Origin: Pseudomonas juntendi
Lineage (GTDB): Bacteria; Pseudomonadota; Gammaproteobacteria; Pseudomonadales; Pseudomonadaceae
Assembly: GCF_009932375.1 (NCBI RefSeq)
Contig: NZ_BLJG01000039.1
Location: 1 to 64,000 of the forward strand
Direction: 5' to 3'
Length of the DNA: 64,000 bases
Both the position numbers and the translations under genes were made by a program. Each line of letters starts with the position of its first letter. Position 1 is the first letter of the stretch. The notes under the pieces were generated by a model. That model worked only from the letters and a program-made list of their open reading frames with translations, made no database searches and was not told the origin of the DNA. Below are positions 26,759 to 35,336 of the stretch, in pieces.

Positions 26759-28096
26759 TCAGTGGCTCAGCGCATCGCTGGCCGCCACTGGGGCCGGCCT
26801 GGGTGCGCGCAGCAGTAGCAGGCACCCCGCCGCCAGCACGAACACACTGGCAAACACCCCATACAAGTGCAGCGGCTGCCAGCCGCCATCGAGCAGCACA
26901 CCCGCCACGGTGGGCGACACAATGGCGCCCATACGCCCGATGCCGATGCCCCACCCCACGCCGGTGGCGCGCACCGATGCGTCGTAGACCACCGGCGACA
27001 AGGCATACAAGCCGGCCACGCAGCCGTTGGCGAACAGCCCGATCAACAGGCCCAGGGCCAATGCCGCGCTAGCCGAGGCCCCGTTGGCCACGAACAGCAT
27101 CAGCAGCGCCGCAGTGGTCAGCATGAACAGCGCCAGCACGCGGGTAAGCGGCCAGCGCGAAGCCAGCCCGCCGATCAGCGCCGCGCCGAGGATGCCGCCC
27201 ACGCTCAACAGAACACCGCCCGTAATGCCTTGCTGCGCGGACAGCCCGGCCGCCACCAGCAGCTTCGGGGTCCAGCTCATGACGAAGTAGAAACCGAACA
27301 TGACCAGGAAGAACAGCAGCCAGATCACCAGCGTGGTCCGGCGCATGGCCGGCGCCAACAGTTGCCGGAAACCGCTGGCACTGCCCGGCACCCTGGCCGC
27401 AAGCGCTGGCAGCTGCGCCAGTGCCGGGTGGCCTAGCCTTACCGCCAAGCGATTGACCCGCACCAGGGCGTTGGCGGGCCGGCGTGCCAGCAGAAAGTCC
27501 AGCGACTCCGGCAACCACAACCAGACCAGCGGTAACACGCAGACGGTGACGATACCGCCGAACAGAAACACCGACCGCCAACCCCACTGCCCCAGCAGCC
27601 ACACCGCCAGCAAACCGCCCAGCGTTGCCCCCAGGGCATAGCCGGTGGACTGCAGGCTGACCGCCAGGCCGCGCCAGCGTTTGCTGGCATATTCGCTGGC
27701 AATGACGTTGCTGCTGGCCAGGATGCCGCCAATGCCCAGGCCCGTCAGCCCACGCAACAGGGCCAGTTGCATCGGGCTCTGGCTCAACGCCGAGAGCAGC
27801 ATGCCGACCCCCGACAGCACCAGGCACAGCAGGATCAGCGGGCGCCGCCCGAAGCGGTCAGCCCAGGGTGCGATGAACAGCGAGCCCGCCGCCATGCCAA
27901 ACAAGCCGGCACTGAGCAGCAAGCCCACCTGCGCCCCGTTGAGGTCCCACTCCGCAGACACCGAGGCAGCGGTAAAGGCCATGACCAGCACGTCGAAGCC
28001 GTCGATCATGTTGAGCAGGATGCATATGCCGATGGCCAGGCACTGAAAGCGCCCCATCGGGTCGTTGTCCAGGCGCTGCTTGAGGTCGTTACTCAT
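26759..28096 (-). CDS. Aromatic acid:H+ symporter, MFS (VanK/PcaK type)
   Basis: 445 residues, twelve predicted membrane helices. The AAHS signature is visible: helix-1 region LLNMIDGFDVLVMAF (about 29-43) with the conserved aspartate of DGFD, loop motif ADRFGRRPLILL (about 79-90) and a second RW-containing loop at ASRWPLTRV. Position next to vanR and the VanR-like sites upstream point to vanillate or a related aromatic acid as cargo. The start MSNDLKQRL was picked over a longer frame that lacks a plausible start site. Confidence 0.85.
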   Translation of the reverse strand: MSNDLKQRLDNDPMGRFQCLAIGICILLNMIDGFDVLVMAFTAASVSAEWDLNGAQVGLLLSAGLFGMAAGSLFIAPWADRFGRRPLILLCLVLSGVGMLLSALSQSPMQLALLRGLTGLGIGGILASSNVIASEYASKRWRGLAVSLQSTGYALGATLGGLLAVWLLGQWGWRSVFLFGGIVTVCVLPLVWLWLPESLDFLLARRPANALVRVNRLAVRLGHPALAQLPALAARVPGSASGFRQLLAPAMRRTTLVIWLLFFLVMFGFYFVMSWTPKLLVAAGLSAQQGITGGVLLSVGGILGAALIGGLASRWPLTRVLALFMLTTAALLMLFVANGASASAALALGLLIGLFANGCVAGLYALSPVVYDASVRATGVGWGIGIGRMGAIVSPTVAGVLLDGGWQPLHLYGVFASVFVLAAGCLLLLRAPRPAPVAASDALSH

Positions 28097-28270
28097 AGCG
28101 CCACCTGCCGCTTTGCAGGTGGCACAACGGCAACGCACGCGCAGGCAAAGCGCAAGGAACCCTGACGGTTCCATACCCTGGAAAAGCCTTTCATGACTGA
28201 ACCCTTCTTGTAATTGTCGGCGCATCAGGCTGGAGGCCTCCAGCCGATGTCAGGCGCTAATCAAACAAAT

Positions 28271-28280
28271 AATGGATCCA
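28271..28280. promoter_or_regulatory. VanR operator candidate 3
   Basis: AATGGATCCA about 175 bases upstream of the aromatic-acid transporter start; same 10-mer as the copies before vanA. Confidence 0.6.
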
Positions 28281-28431
28281 CAAACAATCCATGGGGCAAT
28301 CGCAAGCACGGCTCAGACCGGTGATGACAGTCTGATCAGCCAAAATTACAAAAATTTAAATGTTAATTATCAATACCTTACATATTCATGATTCCTGTTA
28401 ATTCGCGTTCGTTTATCGAACAGATTCAGTA

Positions 28432-28442
28432 AATGGATCCAT
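28432..28442. promoter_or_regulatory. VanR operator candidate 4
   Basis: AATGGATCCAT, core palindrome ATGGATCCAT at 28433-28442, about 336 bases upstream of the transporter. Could act with copy 3 by looping or belong to an unseen promoter toward the PBP2 gene. Confidence 0.55.
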
Positions 28443-28658
28443 ATCGATCACGGCATTACCGCATAGGCCTGTCATCGCACCCGGCGCCATGAACAAATCT
28501 TCATATAGCGCCCCAGCGCCCTGACCATGCGGCGCACAGCGCAAGCCAGGCTACCGCCAGCCACCACCCGGCTTGAGGCTGCCGGGCGGGTTGCGTAGCA
28601 TCCCCCGCCCGTTCGCGCGCCTGCACATCGGCGCGTAACCCGCACAAAAGAGCCCCGA

Positions 28659-30554
28659 ATGCCGCAACCTATCCCCCTCAAGGACCACGAAAAGGAAAAG
28701 CACCTGGTCAACCGCCGGCTTCTGGCCTGCGCCGCCCTGGTCTTCAGCCTGTGTGCCGTGCTGGTGGGTCGGCTCTATGTGCTGCAGGTGCTGCAGCACG
28801 ACCAGCAGAGTGCCGTGTCGGAAAACAACCGCGTGCATGTGCTGCCCATCGCCCCTGAGCGCGGGCTTATCTACGACCGCAACGGCGTGGTGCTGGCCGA
28901 CAACAAGCCCAGCTTCGACCTGACCATCACCCGCGAGCGGACCGGCGGCAATTCGGCCAAGGTGCTCGACACCCTGACCCAGGTGCTGGGGCTGAACGAG
29001 GACGACCGCAAGCAGTTCGACAAGGACCTGCGCCGGGGCCGCAAGCCGTTCGAGCCGGTCACCCTGATAGTGGGGCTGAGCGAAGAGCAGATCGCCCTGG
29101 TGGCGGTCAACCAGTTCCGCCTGCCGGGCCTGGAGGTCGAACCACAGTTCATCCGCGAGTACCCGCTGGGCGCGCATTTCGCCCATTCGGTTGGCTACGT
29201 GGGGCGTATCAACGAAAAGGAGGCCAAAGTAGTCGACAGCACCGAATACCGGGGCACCCAGTCGATTGGCAAGACCGGCATCGAGCGCTTCTACGAAAGA
29301 CAGCTGCATGGCCATGTGGGCTATGAGGAAGTCGAGACCAACGCCCAGGGCCGGGTGATGCGCGTGCTCAACCACAAGGCCCCGACACCCGGGCAGGACA
29401 TCGTGCTGACGCTGGACGCCCGCCTGCAAGTCGCTGCAGAAAAGGCCCTGGGCGACCGCCGTGGCTCGGTGGTGGTGCTGGACCCGGCCAATGGTGACGT
29501 GCTGGCCATGGTCAGCAACCCCAGCTTCGACCCCAACCTGTTCGTCAAGGGCATCAGCTTCAAGCAGTACGCACAATTGCGCGATTCGATCGACCGCCCC
29601 CTGTTCAACCGCGTGCTGCGCGGCCTGTACGCGCCCGGCTCGACGGTGAAGCCGGAAGTGGCCATCGCCGGCCTCGACAGCGGCGTGATCACCCCCGGAA
29701 GCCGGGTGTTCGACCCGGGCTACTACGAGCTGCCCAACTACGCCCACAAGTACCGCAACTGGAACCGCAGCGGTGACGGCTGGGTAGACATGTACACAGC
29801 CATCATGCGCTCCAACGACACCTACTTCTACGACCTGGCGCACAAACTGGGCATTGATCGCCTGCACGACTACATGGCGGAGTTCGGCCTGGGCCAGAAG
29901 GTGTCGCTGGACATGTTCGAAGAGGCCGCCGGCCTGATGCCTTCTGCCCAATGGAAACGGGCCACCCGTCGCCAGGCCTGGTTCCCTGGCGAAACACTGA
30001 TCCTTGGCATCGGCCAGGGCTACATGCAGGTCACCCCGTTGCAGCTGGCCCAGGCCACCAGCCTGCTGGCCAGCAAGGGCGTGTGGCACCGCCCGCACCT
30101 GGCCATGACCGTAGGCGGCGATGCACCGGTCGACCCCCACCCGATGCCCGACATCGTGCTGCATGACAAGCACGCCTGGGACCAGGTCAGCCAGGGCATG
30201 CAGATGGTCATGCACGACCCGCGGGGTATCGCCCGTGCGGCCGCGGCCGGCGCGCAGTACCGGATTGCCGGCAAAAGCGGCACCGCACAGGTGGTGGCGA
30301 TCAAGCAGGGTGAACGCTACAACCGTGACAAGACACTGGAACGGCACCGCGACAATGCCCTGTTCGTCGGCTTTGCCCCGGCTGACCACCCGGCCGTGGT
30401 GGTGGCGGTGATGATCGAGAACGGCGAAGCCGGTGGCCGGGTGGCCGGGCCTGTGGTGCGTGAAGTGATGGACGCCTACCTGCTGGACGAACAGGGGCAC
30501 CTGAAGCCCGAGTATGCGGGTGCCGTGCCACCGCGCACTACGCCGCATACCTGA
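28659..30554 (+). CDS. mrdA: Penicillin-binding protein 2 (peptidoglycan transpeptidase)
   Basis: 631 residues. One N-terminal membrane helix (about 19-40), a dimerisation domain with ERGLIYDRNG (about 67-76), and a transpeptidase domain with the nucleophile motif GSTVKP, SND as the SxN motif and AGKSGTAQ as the KTG-type motif. PBP2 builds side-wall peptidoglycan with RodA. No rodA, mltB or rlpA is adjacent, and P. putida genomes usually have a second mrdA at the rod locus, so this is likely a paralogue. Possibly condition-specific. Confidence 0.92.
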   Translation: MPQPIPLKDHEKEKHLVNRRLLACAALVFSLCAVLVGRLYVLQVLQHDQQSAVSENNRVHVLPIAPERGLIYDRNGVVLADNKPSFDLTITRERTGGNSAKVLDTLTQVLGLNEDDRKQFDKDLRRGRKPFEPVTLIVGLSEEQIALVAVNQFRLPGLEVEPQFIREYPLGAHFAHSVGYVGRINEKEAKVVDSTEYRGTQSIGKTGIERFYERQLHGHVGYEEVETNAQGRVMRVLNHKAPTPGQDIVLTLDARLQVAAEKALGDRRGSVVVLDPANGDVLAMVSNPSFDPNLFVKGISFKQYAQLRDSIDRPLFNRVLRGLYAPGSTVKPEVAIAGLDSGVITPGSRVFDPGYYELPNYAHKYRNWNRSGDGWVDMYTAIMRSNDTYFYDLAHKLGIDRLHDYMAEFGLGQKVSLDMFEEAAGLMPSAQWKRATRRQAWFPGETLILGIGQGYMQVTPLQLAQATSLLASKGVWHRPHLAMTVGGDAPVDPHPMPDIVLHDKHAWDQVSQGMQMVMHDPRGIARAAAAGAQYRIAGKSGTAQVVAIKQGERYNRDKTLERHRDNALFVGFAPADHPAVVVAVMIENGEAGGRVAGPVVREVMDAYLLDEQGHLKPEYAGAVPPRTTPHT

Positions 30555-30561
30555 TGCTGCG

Positions 30562-30586
30562 CGGGCCTGCCGGCTGAGCGGGCCCG
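30562..30586. terminator. Hairpin between convergent mrdA and GST genes
   Basis: CGGGCC and GGCCCG arms (30562-30567 and 30581-30586) eight bases past the mrdA stop. GC-rich, without a T-run; a weak or bidirectional terminator. Confidence 0.35.
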
Positions 30587-30615
30587 TGCTTCAAGCCCAG
30601 AGCAGCCCCGTGCCC

Positions 30616-31248
30616 TCAGTGCTGCCCACCGGTACGAGGCATCAGCTCGTAGGGGTGCTTCCACCCTGGCATGGCTTGGATGCGTGCCTTCCATGCCTCG
30701 ATGTGGGTGAACTCGGCCAACGCCATACCGGTGTCCTCCGGCATGAACACATACCCCGCCAGCGACAGGTCGGCGATGGTCAACCGCCCCCCCACCATGA
30801 ACGGGGCCTTCGCCAGATGGGCATCGACAATGCGGTACGCGGCGGTGGCACGCTCGCGCAAGAACTGCGTCACGTCGGTTTCGCCCGTGTTCTTCAGGCA
30901 GAACAGGAAACGCAGCGCCGCGTAATAGCTGGTGAACTTATGGTTGTCGAACAGCATCCAGCGCCAGATTTCGCGCTTTTCGTCCGCGTCGCGGGGGCCG
31001 AATTGCCCGGTCTGCTGCGCAAGGTACTCCAGAATCAGCGCAGACTGGGTCAAGGACTTGCCAGCGTGCTCCAGCACCGGCACCTCACCCTGTTCATTGA
31101 CCTCATCGCGCCAGGCTTGCTCGCGGGTCTGGCCGTTGAAGAAATCGACGAACACCGGCTGCCAGTTCTGGCCAGTCAATTGCAGCATCAGCGCGGCCTT
31201 GTAGGCGTTGCCGGATTCGGCGAAGCAATGCAGCTTGTAGTCAGGCAT
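30616..31248 (-). CDS. Glutathione S-transferase family protein
   Basis: 210 residues. An N-terminal thioredoxin-like glutathione-binding domain (about 1-78) with LHCFAESGNAYK, cis-proline in GEVPVL and the QSALILEYL loop, then an all-helical C-terminal domain with GGRLTIADLSLAGY, the usual N-capping box. It should conjugate or reduce small electrophiles with glutathione; substrate unknown. Start MPDYKLHCF chosen; upstream frame lacks a better ribosome-binding site. Confidence 0.88.
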   Translation of the reverse strand: MPDYKLHCFAESGNAYKAALMLQLTGQNWQPVFVDFFNGQTREQAWRDEVNEQGEVPVLEHAGKSLTQSALILEYLAQQTGQFGPRDADEKREIWRWMLFDNHKFTSYYAALRFLFCLKNTGETDVTQFLRERATAAYRIVDAHLAKAPFMVGGRLTIADLSLAGYVFMPEDTGMALAEFTHIEAWKARIQAMPGWKHPYELMPRTGGQH

Positions 31249-31437
31249 GGGCGAACCTTGCGGTGGCTGTGATGAGCGAATGGCAGAGCAGACCACGCGC
31301 ACCGCGAGGCGGTCAATGCCCGGTACCACCTGCGGGCATGCATTCTGCCAATGAACAACGGAACTACTTTCACACTGATGCTTTCTTAACCTCTGAGTGG
31401 TTTATTCCTTGGGCTTCACCCTTCTGGAGAACACGAC

Positions 31438-31755
31438 ATGCGCCACCTACTCATCGCACCTGCGCTGCTGCTCCTGCTGCCTGCCGGTGCCGCACTGGCC
31501 CGCGTCGATGCGGGCGACGTCGCCACCTCGGCCGGTGTTTCCGCTTCGCTGTATTCCACCTTCAAAGATGACAAACGGATCATTCCTGCCCGCGACGAGC
31601 TTTCGGCGTTCGTTGCCAGTGGGGGTGCAATCCGCGGCGCTTATGTCGAAGCCGCACTGGAACAGGCCCGCAAGGACCACCCAGGGCTCCAGGCCGACGA
31701 CGAAGAGCTGGCCAGGGCCATTCTGTCGCAGGATGACCGCATCGCTGATCGTTGA
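31438..31755 (+). CDS. DUF2388 periplasmic protein
   Basis: 105 residues with a signal peptide ending near GAALA. The body SLYSTFKDDKR, ARDELSAFVASGGAIRGAYVEAAL matches DUF2388, a small exported family common in Pseudomonas and of unknown function. TGGAGA precedes the ATG. Stands alone between the divergent GST gene and the convergent glcC gene. Confidence 0.78.
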   Translation: MRHLLIAPALLLLLPAGAALARVDAGDVATSAGVSASLYSTFKDDKRIIPARDELSAFVASGGAIRGAYVEAALEQARKDHPGLQADDEELARAILSQDDRIADR

Positions 31756-31815
31756 ATCAGACTTGCACCCGCCTCTGCGTGAATCTACCCACGCCGGGGC
31801 CGGTGCAGGTTTGGC

Positions 31816-32580
31816 TCACCCCCAACCATCCATACGCATGGTCGCCCTGACCAGGCGCTGGTCCTCCTGTTCGATCTCCCGCAAACTGTCGCGAATGCCA
31901 TTGATGTGCTCGCGCGCCGCGCGCTGCGCCTGTTCCGGCAACTGCTCCATCACCGCGTGATACAAGCGTGCATGCTGGCGATCGATCTGGCGTTTCTGCG
32001 CCGGCCGGCAGTACAGGTTGTTGACCGACGCGAACACTGTGCTCAAAGTCAGATCGCTCAGCGATTGCAGGGTGTGCACCAGCACCGGGTTGTGCGAGGC
32101 CTCGCTGACCGCCCGATGGAACGCGTGGTCGCGGCGGGCATGCTCACGGGCATCGATGGCCTCGGCGGCCTGGTGTGCCGCCAGCATGTCCTCATAACGG
32201 CGGCGGATCAGCAAGCGGTCCACGTCGGTGGCGCGCAAAGCTGCCAGCCGGGCAGATTCGGCCTCCAGCAAGGCGCGCACTTCCAGCAAGTCGAACAATG
32301 TGCGCGGCTGTGAGCTGAACAGATGCATCAACGGCGTGTGGCCCGCCTGCCCGGTGAGGTCGGCGACAAAGGAGCCGCGCCCGTGCTCGGTGTCGATGAT
32401 GCCGCGCCCGCGCAGCACCCGCAGCCCCTCACGCAGTGCAGAGCGCGAACACCCCAGCTTCTCGACAAGCCGCCGCTCCGAAGGCAATGCCTGGCCCACC
32501 TTGAGCACGCCTTCGACAATCAGCCGCTCGACCCGCTCGGCCACCTGGTCGGCCACCTTCGCCCTGCCCTCGTTCGCCAT
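31816..32580 (-). CDS. glcC: GntR/FadR-family regulator of glycolate genes
   Basis: 254 residues. N-terminal GntR winged helix (about 8-75, PSERRLVEKLGCSRSALREGLRVL) followed by an FCD domain (about 95-225). The divergent position beside glcDEFG and two TGGTAGGACCA operators in the gap identify the glycolate-responsive activator GlcC. The start MANEGRAKV was chosen because the longer frame runs far into glcD on the other strand. Confidence 0.9.
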   Translation of the reverse strand: MANEGRAKVADQVAERVERLIVEGVLKVGQALPSERRLVEKLGCSRSALREGLRVLRGRGIIDTEHGRGSFVADLTGQAGHTPLMHLFSSQPRTLFDLLEVRALLEAESARLAALRATDVDRLLIRRRYEDMLAAHQAAEAIDAREHARRDHAFHRAVSEASHNPVLVHTLQSLSDLTLSTVFASVNNLYCRPAQKRQIDRQHARLYHAVMEQLPEQAQRAAREHINGIRDSLREIEQEDQRLVRATMRMDGWG

Positions 32581-32595
32581 TGCGCACCCTCCTGC

Positions 32596-32606
32596 TGGTA
32601 GGACCA
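32596..32606. promoter_or_regulatory. GlcC operator candidate 1
   Basis: TGGTAGGACCA fits the FadR-family pattern TGGT-N3-ACCA. It sits 16 bases from the glcC start and is repeated exactly at 32671-32681. Confidence 0.7.
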
Positions 32607-32670
32607 CTTGCACACCCGCCTGCAATCTAGCCAAGCCACGCCACCAACGGCCAGTACCCAGCCGAAAAAC

Positions 32671-32681
32671 TGGTAGGACCA
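32671..32681. promoter_or_regulatory. GlcC operator candidate 2
   Basis: Second exact copy of TGGTAGGACCA, 95 bases upstream of glcD and 75 bases (about seven helical turns) from copy 1, suited to cooperative binding. Confidence 0.7.
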
Positions 32682-32775
32682 GTGGCGAGCCCACTCGACC
32701 CAGACTAGCACCGCGCGCAGGCTGCAAGCGTGACCGCTTTGCCAACAACAATAAAAACCGTTGCCGAGTGAGCCA

Positions 32776-34275
32776 ATGACCATTCTCTACGACGAACGCG
32801 TCGATGGTGCGCTGCCCAGCAGTGACCGCGAGGCGCTGTTGCAGGCATTGCAGGCTGCCCTGCCCGACCTGCACGTTTTGCACCGCGAAGAAGACCTCAA
32901 GCCCTACGAGTGCGACGGCCTGTCGGCCTACTGCACCGTACCGTTGCTGGTCGCTCTGCCCGAACGCCTGGAACAGGTGCAGGCGCTGCTCAAGCTGTGC
33001 CATCAACGCGGCGTACCGGTGGTGGCGCGCGGCGCCGGTACCGGCCTGTCCGGTGGCGCCCTGCCACTGGCCAAGGGCATTCTGCTGGTCATGGCGCGCT
33101 TCAACCGCATCCTGGAGGTCAACCCGCAGGGTCGCTTCGCCCGGGTGCAGCCCGGGGTACGCAACCTGGCCATTTCCCAGGCTGCAGCCCCCCATGGCCT
33201 GTACTACGCACCTGACCCCTCTTCGCAAATAGCCTGCTCCATCGGCGGCAACGTGGCTGAAAACGCCGGCGGCGTGCACTGTTTGAAGTACGGCCTGACC
33301 GTGCACAACCTGCTCAAGGTCGAAATACTCACCGTCGAGGGTGAACGCCTGACCCTTGGCAGCGATGCCCTCGACTGCCCTGGCTTCGACCTGCTGGCGT
33401 TGTTCACCGGTTCCGAAGGCATGCTCGGCATCGTCACCGAAGTGACCGTCAAGCTGCTGCCCAAGCCGCAAGTCGCACGGGTGCTGCTGGCGAGCTTCGA
33501 CAGTGTCGAGGATGCCGGCCGCGCCGTGGCCCAGATCATTGCTGCCGGCATCATCCCCGGCGGCCTGGAGATGATGGACAACCTGGCGATCCGCGCCGCC
33601 GAGGACTTCATTCACGCGGGCTACCCGGTGGAGGCGGCGGCCATCCTGCTGTGCGAGCTGGACGGTGTCGAGGCCGATGTGCACGCTGACTGCGAACGGG
33701 TCGCCGCCGTGCTGGCGCAAGCCGGCGCCCGCGACGTGCGGCTGGCCTGCGACGAGGCCGAGCGGGTGCGTTTCTGGGCCGGGCGCAAGAACGCCTTCCC
33801 GGCCGTGGGGCGCATTTCACCCGACTACTACTGCATGGACGGCACCATCCCACGCCGCGAGCTGCCGCGCGTGCTGAAAGGCATCAGCGACTTATCCAGC
33901 GAATACGGCCTGCGCGTGGCCAATGTGTTCCATGCCGGCGACGGCAACATGCACCCGCTGATCCTGTTCGATGCCAACCTGCCGGGTGAACTGGAGCGCG
34001 CCGAGGCCATCGGCGGCAAGATTCTCGAACTGTGCGTGGCCGTGGGCGGCAGCATCACGGGTGAACACGGGGTCGGCCGGGAAAAGATCAACCAGATGTG
34101 CGCACAGTTCAACAGCGACGAAATCACCTTGTTCCATGCGGTCAAGGCTGCGTTCGACCCACAAGGCCTGCTCAACCCCGGCAAGAACATCCCCACCTTG
34201 CACCGCTGCGCCGAATTCGGCGCGTTGCACGTGCACCACGGGCAACTGCCTTTTCCCGAGCTGGAGCGTTTCTGA
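32776..34275 (+). CDS. glcD: Glycolate oxidase subunit GlcD
   Basis: 499 residues, FAD-linked oxidase. PCMH-type FAD domain (about 50-230) with RGAGTGLSGGALPL and SIGGNVAENAGGVHC, and a C-terminal FAD-oxidase domain with HAGDGNMHPLILFD and TGEHGVGREK. Together with GlcE and GlcF it oxidises glycolate (or D-lactate) to glyoxylate, passing electrons to the respiratory chain. First gene of glcDEFG and under the GlcC operators. Confidence 0.95.
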   Translation: MTILYDERVDGALPSSDREALLQALQAALPDLHVLHREEDLKPYECDGLSAYCTVPLLVALPERLEQVQALLKLCHQRGVPVVARGAGTGLSGGALPLAKGILLVMARFNRILEVNPQGRFARVQPGVRNLAISQAAAPHGLYYAPDPSSQIACSIGGNVAENAGGVHCLKYGLTVHNLLKVEILTVEGERLTLGSDALDCPGFDLLALFTGSEGMLGIVTEVTVKLLPKPQVARVLLASFDSVEDAGRAVAQIIAAGIIPGGLEMMDNLAIRAAEDFIHAGYPVEAAAILLCELDGVEADVHADCERVAAVLAQAGARDVRLACDEAERVRFWAGRKNAFPAVGRISPDYYCMDGTIPRRELPRVLKGISDLSSEYGLRVANVFHAGDGNMHPLILFDANLPGELERAEAIGGKILELCVAVGGSITGEHGVGREKINQMCAQFNSDEITLFHAVKAAFDPQGLLNPGKNIPTLHRCAEFGALHVHHGQLPFPELERF

Positions 34276-35327
34276 TGAGCATGGACCACGACGACAGCCA
34301 GGCCCTGCTCGAACAGGTAAACCAGGCGCTGAACCAAGGGACGGCACTGCGCATTCAGGGTAGCGGCAGCAAGGCCATGCTCGGCAACCCGGTGGTGGCT
34401 GAGGTGCTGGACACCCGCCGCCACCGGGGCATCGTCAGCTATGACCCGACCGAACTGGTACTGACCGCCCGCGCTGGCACGCCGCTGCGCGAAATCGAGG
34501 CAGCGCTGCACCAGGCCGGCCAGATGCTGCCGTGCGAACCGCCCCACCTGGGGCCTGATGCGACGTTGGGTGGCATGGTCGCGGCCGGGTTGTCCGGCCC
34601 CAGGCGGCCTTGGGCGGGGTCGGTGCGCGATTACGTACTGGGTACACGCGTGGTTACCGGCCACGGCAAGCTGCTGCGCTTTGGCGGCGAGGTCATGAAG
34701 AATGTCGCTGGCTACGATGTGTCGCGCCTGATGGCGGGCAGCTTCGGTTGCCTGGGGTTGTTGACCGAGGTGTCGCTGAAGGTGCTGCCACGCCCGCGCC
34801 AGTGCCTGAGCCTGCGGCTGCCGATGGGCCGCCACGAGGCGTTGGCCGAACTGGCCGAATGGGGCCAGCAGCCGCTGCCGATCAGCGCCGCCTGCCACCA
34901 CGGCGATGCCCTGTACCTGCGCCTGGAAGGCGGCGAGGGATCGGTGCAATCGGCGCGCCTGCGGCTGGGCGGTGAGGCGCTGGACAGCCAGTTCTGGAAC
35001 GACCTGCGCGAACAGCGCATGGCCTTTTTCAACGGCCCCACCCCGCTGTGGCGGCTATCGGTACCCATTGCCTGCGGCGAGCTGGCATTGCCCGGCGAGC
35101 AATTGATCGACTGGGGCGGGGCCCAGCGCTGGCTCAAGTCTGACGCGGAGGCGCACAACATTCGCGAGGCCGTTGCCAGGGTGGGCGGCCACGCGACCGC
35201 CTACACCCCCGGTGCAGCCAGCAGCCCGCCACTGCCCGCTGCGCTGATGCGCTACCACCAGGCGCTCAAGCAACAGCTCGACCCCCAGGGGGTATTCAAC
35301 CCCGGCCGCCTGTACCCGGACCTGTGA
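34275..35327 (+). CDS. glcE: Glycolate oxidase subunit GlcE
   Basis: 350 residues. A shorter FAD-binding PCMH protein with GSGSKAMLGNP, TLGGMVAAGLSGPRRP and GGEVMKNVAGYDVSRLMAGS, as in GlcE. Its start overlaps the glcD stop by one base (TGATG), giving translational coupling. Partners GlcD and GlcF in the membrane-associated enzyme. Confidence 0.95.
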   Translation: MSMDHDDSQALLEQVNQALNQGTALRIQGSGSKAMLGNPVVAEVLDTRRHRGIVSYDPTELVLTARAGTPLREIEAALHQAGQMLPCEPPHLGPDATLGGMVAAGLSGPRRPWAGSVRDYVLGTRVVTGHGKLLRFGGEVMKNVAGYDVSRLMAGSFGCLGLLTEVSLKVLPRPRQCLSLRLPMGRHEALAELAEWGQQPLPISAACHHGDALYLRLEGGEGSVQSARLRLGGEALDSQFWNDLREQRMAFFNGPTPLWRLSVPIACGELALPGEQLIDWGGAQRWLKSDAEAHNIREAVARVGGHATAYTPGAASSPPLPAALMRYHQALKQQLDPQGVFNPGRLYPDL

Positions 35328-35336
35328 GGCCAGACC

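Larger units (their letters stand above)
28097..28658. other. 562-base intergenic region, AT-rich, with two VanR-like sites
   Basis: No gene is supportable here. The middle part (28320-28440) is clearly more AT-rich than the surroundings and should hold the transporter promoter. It carries two AATGGATCCA sites. The right part leads to the PBP2 gene and presumably contains its promoter. Confidence 0.6.

Noticed and set aside
28551-30548. 665-residue minus-strand frame opposite mrdA
   Set aside because: Antisense shadow; no recognisable domain, and the plus strand has all PBP motifs.
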